NCBI RefSeq assembly: GCF_001270495.1 | Contig: NZ_LGUR01000207.1 | Span: 62,001-126,000, forward strand | Direction: 5' to 3' | Source of the DNA: Streptomyces viridochromogenes | GTDB lineage: Bacteria > Actinomycetota > Actinomycetes > Streptomycetales > Streptomycetaceae | DNA length: 64,000 bases | In this document: piece by piece, positions 59,123 through 64,000 of the stretch | How positions within the stretch are numbered: position 1 is the first letter of the stretch | How the letters are laid out: each line of letters starts with the position of its first letter | Notes under the pieces: generated by a model | Told to the model about the DNA's origin: nothing | Databases searched by the model: none | The model's input: the letters and a program-made list of their open reading frames with translations, nothing else | Program-made: the position numbers and the translations under genes

Positions 59123-61975
59123 GTGCCGAGGCTTCCCGACGCAACACCGTCCGAGATCTCCGAACTGGCCTCCTGCTGTGCCGTCTTCGTCCCCGGTGAT
59201 CCGGCCCGCACCGGCCGGGTCGCCTTCTGGCGAGCGGACGGTGGTGCCGTTCCACTCATCGCGTCCGGATCCGTCGAGGAGCTGGCCGTCGCACTGCCCG
59301 GCGACGACGGTGTCGAGCTGGTGAGCGTGCCGGCCGTTCTGCTCCCCGTGCGCGCCGCTCTGCCTGTGCTCACACGCGCGCGTACGTCCGCGCAGTCGCC
59401 CCGAGCGGGCGTCTTCTGGGGTACGGCCGCCGTGCTGGCCCTGCAGCTCGTGGCACGTGGACTGCTGTTGCCCGGCCTCTCGGCGGACGACCACGACGCC
59501 TGGCGCACCGGCCCCCTGCGAGCGGACGACGTCGAACGGGTCCGCGCCCTCGCCGCCGCGATGCCGCCTGAAGCGCACGCCCTGCCGTTGATCGGCGCGC
59601 AGCCGTTGCGGCTGCCGGATCCGGAGCGGCTGCTGCGTTCCTTCCTGGACGCGGTCGCCGATGCGCTTCCCCGTTCCCCCGCGGCGGAGCTCGTGACGGG
59701 TGGGCCCGCCTACGCCGCGCAGGAGCCGCAGCACGTGCCCGGTCAGCGCGCGTGGGCCGCGGATGTCGCGGCGGGCCACGACGCAGGCGTACGGCTCTCG
59801 CTGCGGCTCGAGGTCCCCGGCCTCGCCGCGGAGACGCAGGACGATGCGGCGCTGTCGTTCCGGGCGGTGCTACAGGTGCACAGCGTCAGTGACCCGACGC
59901 TGGTCGCGGACGCCGCCGACGTGTGGGCGGGATCCGGCGCCTTCGGCCCACGCGCGCGGATGGACACCCTGCTGGCCCTGCGCCGCGCGGCCCGCGCCTG
60001 GGCGCCGCTCACGCCGCTGCTCTCCGCAGCAGTGCCGGATGCGGTGGAACTGGCCGACGAGGAGGTGACCGACCTCCTTCAGGAGGGCACTCGGACTCTC
60101 GCCGGAGCCGGCGTCGACGTGCACTGGCCCAAGGGGTTGGCCCACAAGCTGACCGCCCGCGCGGTGATCGGTCCGCCGGATGAGGAATCCACGCCCGGCA
60201 GGGCCTTCTCCGACACTCCGTCGTTCCTGTCCGCGGACGCGCTGCTGGCCTTCAACTGGTCCTTCGCGCTGGGTGACGAGCGGCTCACACGTGAGGAGCT
60301 CGACCGTCTCGCCGAGGCGAACCGCCCCATGGTGCGGTTGCGCGACCAGTGGGTCCTCGTCGATCCCCAGGAGGTACGCCGCGCCCGCGCACAGCAGGAC
60401 CGCAAGGTAACGGCCATAGACGCGCTCGGCGCCGCACTGACAGGCGCCACGGAGGTCGACGGCCGCCAGGTCGAGGTGCGGCCCACGGGCTGGCTGGCGG
60501 CGCTGCGTGAACGGCTCGCGGACCCCGAGGGCCAGGCGCCGGTGGGCCAGCCGGCCGCCCTCACCGCCACGCTGCGGGACTACCAGCGGCGGGGACTGAG
60601 CTGGCTGGCCCGGATGACGTCCCTGGGCCTGGGCTGCTGTCTGGCCGACGACATGGGCCTCGGCAAGACGATCACCCTGATCGCGCTGCATCTTCACCGG
60701 CAGTCCGACGCCTCGTCCGCCGGTCCGACGCTCGTGGTGTGCCCGACGTCCCTGATGGGCAACTGGCAGCGAGAGATCGAGAAGTTCGCGCCCGGCACGC
60801 GCGTGCGTCGCTTCCATGGGTCACGGCGTGATCTGGACTCCGTGACGGACGGGGAGTTCGTGCTCACCACGTACGGCACGATGCGCATGGACGCGCGCCG
60901 CCTCGCCGAGGTGCCGTGGGGCATGGTCGTGGCGGACGAGGCCCAGCACGTGAAGAACCCGTACTCGGCGACCGCGCGGGAGCTGCGCTCCATCGGCGCA
61001 CGCGCGCGCGTGGCCCTCACCGGCACCCCTGTGGAGAACAACCTGTCGGAGCTTTGGGCGATCCTCGACTGGACGACGCCCGGACTGCTGGGCCGCCTGG
61101 GCACCTTCCGCGCGCGTTACGCCCAAGCCGTCGAGAGCGGCCAGGACCCGGCCGCCGCGGAGCGCCTCACCCGGCTGGTGCGCCCCTTCCTGCTGCGCCG
61201 ACGCAAGTCGGATCCCGGGATCGCACCAGAGCTCCCACCGAAGACGGAGACCGATCGTGCCGTGTCCCTCACCACCGAACAGGCGGGTCTGTACGAGGCC
61301 ATGGTCCGCGAGACGCTCGCGGAGATCGCCGGAGCCGACAGCATGGCGCGGCGCGGTCTGATCGTGAAGCTCCTGACGGGCCTGAAGCAGATCTGCAACC
61401 ACCCCGCGCAGTTCCTCAAGGAGGAGCGCCCCAGGATCGCCGGGCGCTCGGGAAAGCTCGAGCTGCTGGACGAGCTGCTCGACACCATCCTCTCCGAGGA
61501 GGCGAGTGTCCTGATCTTCACGCAGTACGTGCGCATGGGACGCCTCATCGAACAGCACCTGGCCGCTCGCGGTATGCCCTCGCAGTTCCTGCACGGCGGA
61601 ACACCCGTCACCGAACGCGAGACGTTGGTGCGGCGCTTCCAGGAGGGTGAAGTGCCCGTCTTCCTGCTGTCGTTGAAGGCCGCGGGCACCGGCCTGAACC
61701 TCACCCGCGCCGAACATGTCGTGCACTACGACCGCTGGTGGAACCCCGCCGTCGAGGCACAGGCCACCGACCGCGCGTACCGCATCGGCCAGACCCGGCC
61801 CGTTCAGGTGCACCGGCTCATCGCCGAAGGAACCATCGAGGACCGTATCGCCGACATGCTGAGCCGCAAGCGGGAGCTGGCCGACGCGGTGCTCGGCGCC
61901 GGCGAGGCGGCACTCACCGAGCTGACCGACGCGGAGCTGGCCGATCTTGTGGAACTGCGAGGGGGCGCCCGATGA
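59123..61975 (+). CDS. SNF2-family DEAD/DEAH helicase
   Basis: 950 aa, GTG start with GAGGAG at 59105-59110. N-terminal SNF2-associated domain (about 1-450). Helicase motifs: I ADDMGLGKT, Ia VVCPTSLMGNWQREIEKFAP, II DEAQHVKN, III ALTGTPVENN, V FLLSLKAAGTGLNLTRAEHV, VI ATDRAYRIGQTRPV. RapA/HepA-like ATP-driven DNA translocase. Overlaps the SWIM gene by ATGA (61972-61975), the pairing usual in actinobacteria, so they probably work as a complex on DNA. Confidence 0.94.
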   Translation: MPRLPDATPSEISELASCCAVFVPGDPARTGRVAFWRADGGAVPLIASGSVEELAVALPGDDGVELVSVPAVLLPVRAALPVLTRARTSAQSPRAGVFWGTAAVLALQLVARGLLLPGLSADDHDAWRTGPLRADDVERVRALAAAMPPEAHALPLIGAQPLRLPDPERLLRSFLDAVADALPRSPAAELVTGGPAYAAQEPQHVPGQRAWAADVAAGHDAGVRLSLRLEVPGLAAETQDDAALSFRAVLQVHSVSDPTLVADAADVWAGSGAFGPRARMDTLLALRRAARAWAPLTPLLSAAVPDAVELADEEVTDLLQEGTRTLAGAGVDVHWPKGLAHKLTARAVIGPPDEESTPGRAFSDTPSFLSADALLAFNWSFALGDERLTREELDRLAEANRPMVRLRDQWVLVDPQEVRRARAQQDRKVTAIDALGAALTGATEVDGRQVEVRPTGWLAALRERLADPEGQAPVGQPAALTATLRDYQRRGLSWLARMTSLGLGCCLADDMGLGKTITLIALHLHRQSDASSAGPTLVVCPTSLMGNWQREIEKFAPGTRVRRFHGSRRDLDSVTDGEFVLTTYGTMRMDARRLAEVPWGMVVADEAQHVKNPYSATARELRSIGARARVALTGTPVENNLSELWAILDWTTPGLLGRLGTFRARYAQAVESGQDPAAAERLTRLVRPFLLRRRKSDPGIAPELPPKTETDRAVSLTTEQAGLYEAMVRETLAEIAGADSMARRGLIVKLLTGLKQICNHPAQFLKEERPRIAGRSGKLELLDELLDTILSEEASVLIFTQYVRMGRLIEQHLAARGMPSQFLHGGTPVTERETLVRRFQEGEVPVFLLSLKAAGTGLNLTRAEHVVHYDRWWNPAVEAQATDRAYRIGQTRPVQVHRLIAEGTIEDRIADMLSRKRELADAVLGAGEAALTELTDAELADLVELRGGAR

Positions 61976-63267
61976 CTCGATACGGCGGTGACATGGAGCG
62001 CACGTTCGCCGCGCTGCCGCCCGCGCAAGGGCGCGGGTTCGCACAGACCTGGTGGGGGCAGGCCTGGCTGAAGGCTCTGGAGGAGACGGCGCTGGACTCC
62101 GGTCAGCTCAAGGCAGGCCGCAGGCTCGCGCGGGCGGGAGCGGTCGGCGCGGTGTCCGTGCGCCCGGGGCGCATTACAGCCGTCGTTCAGGGCCGCGACC
62201 GTACGGCGCACCGGGCCGACGTGCTGCTGGAGGAGCTGACCACCGAACAGTGGGACCGCTTCCTGGACATGGCGGTCGAGCGGGCGGGGCATGTCGCGGC
62301 GCTGCTGGACCGCGACATGCCGCCGCACCTGGTGGAGGACGCGGCCGCCACAGGCATCGAACTGCTGCCGGGCATGGGTGATCTGGAGCCGGAGTGCGGC
62401 TGCGGTGCCTGGGACCACTGCGGGCACACAACGGCCCTCTGCTACCAGGTGGCGCGGTTGTTGGACCAGGATCCCTTCGTTCTGCTGCTTATGCGCGGAC
62501 GGGGCGAACGCGGCCTCCTGGACGACCTCCAGGCCCGCAGTGCCGCACCGGCCGCACCCGCAGATACGCCGTCCGAACCGTCCGCGTCACCCGAACCGGA
62601 GGGCGTGGACGCCGCCGAGGCCTATGCGACCGGCGCCATCCTGCCGCCGCTGCCCGCTCTGCCCGAGCTGCCGGCCGAGCCGGGAGTGCCGCCGTCCCTC
62701 GACACCGAGACGCCTCCCGCGCCCGGCGTCACCCCGGCCGCCCTGGAGTTCCTGGCTGCCCAGACAGCCACCGAAGCACACCGCCTGCTTGCGGAAGCCC
62801 TGCGGACGGATCTGGAGCACCACGTCCCCGGCTCGGAGTTGACGCTCGACCAGGACGCGGTACGCCTCGCCGCAGGCGCCCCCGCCGCCGGCGTCGCCGA
62901 GCGGCTGGCCGAGGGATCGGGACGCGGCCGGGAAGGGCTGGAGATCGCAGTACGCGCCTGGCACCTCGGCGGTGTCGCCGCGCTCTCCGTGCTGGAGGAG
63001 GAGTGGACCGTGGACGGCGAAACGCTCGCACGCGCGCGTGCCGCTCTGGAGTCGGCCTGGGACGAGGGCGAACGGCCGTCGCTGCGGATGAAGGGCAACC
63101 GGTGGACGGTCGTCGGCGCCCCGAGGCAACTGCGCCTGGGGCGGGACGGACGCTGGTGGCCGTACCGCAGGGAACGGAGCCGCTGGGTACCCGTAGGAGG
63201 CGCCGCACAGGATCCGGCAACCGCGTTGGCCTCGGCGGAGGTTGCGCCCGAGGAGGCGCCCCGGTGA
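61972..63267 (+). CDS. SWIM zinc finger protein partner of SNF2 helicase
   Basis: 431 aa. RTFAALPPAQGRGFAQTWWGQAW and LKALEETALDSGQLKAGRRL open the family, and the SWIM finger is CGCGAWDHCGHTTALCYQVA (Cys-x-Cys ... Cys-x-His, about 140-160). A Pro/Ala-rich linker (about 190-270) leads to a C-terminal helical domain. SWIM fingers bind DNA or protein. Translation is coupled to the helicase. Confidence 0.92.
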   Translation: MTRYGGDMERTFAALPPAQGRGFAQTWWGQAWLKALEETALDSGQLKAGRRLARAGAVGAVSVRPGRITAVVQGRDRTAHRADVLLEELTTEQWDRFLDMAVERAGHVAALLDRDMPPHLVEDAAATGIELLPGMGDLEPECGCGAWDHCGHTTALCYQVARLLDQDPFVLLLMRGRGERGLLDDLQARSAAPAAPADTPSEPSASPEPEGVDAAEAYATGAILPPLPALPELPAEPGVPPSLDTETPPAPGVTPAALEFLAAQTATEAHRLLAEALRTDLEHHVPGSELTLDQDAVRLAAGAPAAGVAERLAEGSGRGREGLEIAVRAWHLGGVAALSVLEEEWTVDGETLARARAALESAWDEGERPSLRMKGNRWTVVGAPRQLRLGRDGRWWPYRRERSRWVPVGGAAQDPATALASAEVAPEEAPR

Positions 63268-63539
63268 GGCCGGCGTTGCCGCTCGCAGGGCTGCCCCGGC
63301 CAAGGTGACCGGCGACGGTCCGGTCCGCCGGTTCGCGGAAGGTTGACTCGGGGGCGGCGACTCACGGGAACGTCGACTCGGGGACATCGGGCTCACGGAA
63401 CGCCGGCTCGGGGACTTCGGCTCCGAAGACTTCGGCTCGACGAGCGCCCGTCTTCCCGAGTTCACCCCACAGTCGTAGGGCGTTCCGCATGGGCTCCAAA
63501 TCTGGCCGCTGTCAGTGAACTTGGTCCTCAGGAGGCCCG
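63268..63539. repeat. 272-base gap with degenerate GACTCGGGGAC repeats
   Basis: Between about 63343 and 63440 the motif (G)ACTCGGGGACnTCGGCTC recurs four to five times in imperfect form (GACTCGGGGGCG, GACTCGGGGACA, GGCTCGGGGACT). No coding features. Likely contains the promoter of the next gene near its end. Confidence 0.5.
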
Positions 63540-64000
63540 ATGTCCCCGCACGCCACCGGTCGGCGCCGCACCCACCGTCTCGTCGCCGGGGGCGTACCCC
63601 TCGCCGTGATCGCGGCGCTCGCGGCCGGCGGCCCCGCGGTCGGCGCCGGGGGCGGGGACTGCACCACGCGCGTCGTCCGTACCGCGACGCTCGACGACAT
63701 CCCGCTCGGCGCGTTCAGCAACGCGCTGCTGCCCGGCACCGTGGGCAACGACCGGGGCGTGGACCTCGGCGGCATCGGCAGCGACATCTATCCGGCGGGC
63801 CGCACGGGCGAGTTCTGGACGGTCACGGACCGCGGCCCGAACGGCCAGGTCAAGGTCGACGGCACAAAGCGCCGCACGTTCCCGGTGCCTGGCTTCGATC
63901 CCGCGATCGTGAAGATCCGGGTGTCCGGAAACACCGTGCGGGTGCTGGACGCGATCCCGGTCACAACCGCTTCCGGGAAGCCCGTAACCGGACTGTCGAA
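63540..64000 (+). CDS. esterase-like activity of phytase family protein (5' part)
   Basis: First 153 codons; the gene runs off the window. CAGGAGG precedes ATG 63540. Signal peptide (about 1-36, LVAGGVPLAVIAALAAGGPAVGA). The mature start matches the phytase-like esterase family (PF13449): GVDLGGIGSDIYPAGRTGEF, then WTVTDRGPNGQVKVDG and KRRTFPVPGFDPAIVKI. Secreted beta-propeller-type protein; substrate uncertain. Confidence 0.85.
   Translation, partial: MSPHATGRRRTHRLVAGGVPLAVIAALAAGGPAVGAGGGDCTTRVVRTATLDDIPLGAFSNALLPGTVGNDRGVDLGGIGSDIYPAGRTGEFWTVTDRGPNGQVKVDGTKRRTFPVPGFDPAIVKIRVSGNTVRVLDAIPVTTASGKPVTGLS

Overview
The window reads as chromosome of a Streptomyces-like actinobacterium. GC is high, many starts are GTG, ATGA/GTGA stop-start overlaps are frequent, and several families typical of the group are present: a conservon (sensor, roadblock, DUF742, GTPase), a DUF5709 protein, an SNF2 helicase with a SWIM partner, type B L31, and a Cys-ending leader peptide before sulfonate genes. 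I see no rRNA, tRNA or CRISPR array.

Layout. (1) 1-3520: end of an aromatic meta-cleavage operon (hydratase, acylating acetaldehyde dehydrogenase, hydroxy-oxovalerate aldolase), then a flavodoxin-fold oxidoreductase. (2) 3520-11360: an eroded stretch with fragments of a GNAT acetyltransferase, an MFS pump, an indolepyruvate oxidoreductase, an SDR and an SMP-30 propeller. The intact genes in it are a TetR regulator, a secreted esterase and a LacI regulator with its operators. (3) 11501-19911: a compact same-strand cassette of three different tyrosine recombinases, a small XRE-type protein and an 806-aa protein with sixteen CxxC motifs and a recombinase-like C-terminus lacking recognisable catalytic residues. 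A DUF4303 gene and an orphan recombinase tail follow. This is the best candidate for a poorly described system. (4) 20025-22821: more breakage, namely a methyltransferase, an in-frame chimera of a GH2 N-terminus with an MFS transporter, and a broken large serine recombinase.

(5) 22878-28752: YjbQ, then a leader peptide and ssuCBAD for sulfonate uptake and desulfonation, then a flavin monooxygenase. (6) 28848-36345: an MltG-like protein, an ABC exporter with a divergent MarR, a long bidirectional terminator, a dicarboxylate symporter, a secreted PNGase A-like protein, and an L,D-transpeptidase gene interrupted by an in-frame TGA. (7) 36547-40175: a two-gene ABC exporter whose ATPase domains carry complementary defects, predicted to leave one working ATP site.

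(8) 40920-47230: DUF5709, L31B, a membrane hydrolase, a Ski2-like helicase, TesB and a DUF6397-like protein. (9) 47369-53359: an orphan roadblock gene, a PPOX enzyme and a full conservon with an MHYT membrane protein upstream. (10) 53503-64000: a methyltransferase, a hydrolase/PadR divergent pair, hypothetical proteins, a secreted esterase-like protein, the SNF2-SWIM pair and the start of a secreted phytase-like esterase that runs off the end.

The breakage concentrates around the recombinase cassette and the serine recombinase remnant (about 3.5-22.8 kb), while the rest is orderly core-type chromosome. This suggests repeated integration and deletion in one accessory island.
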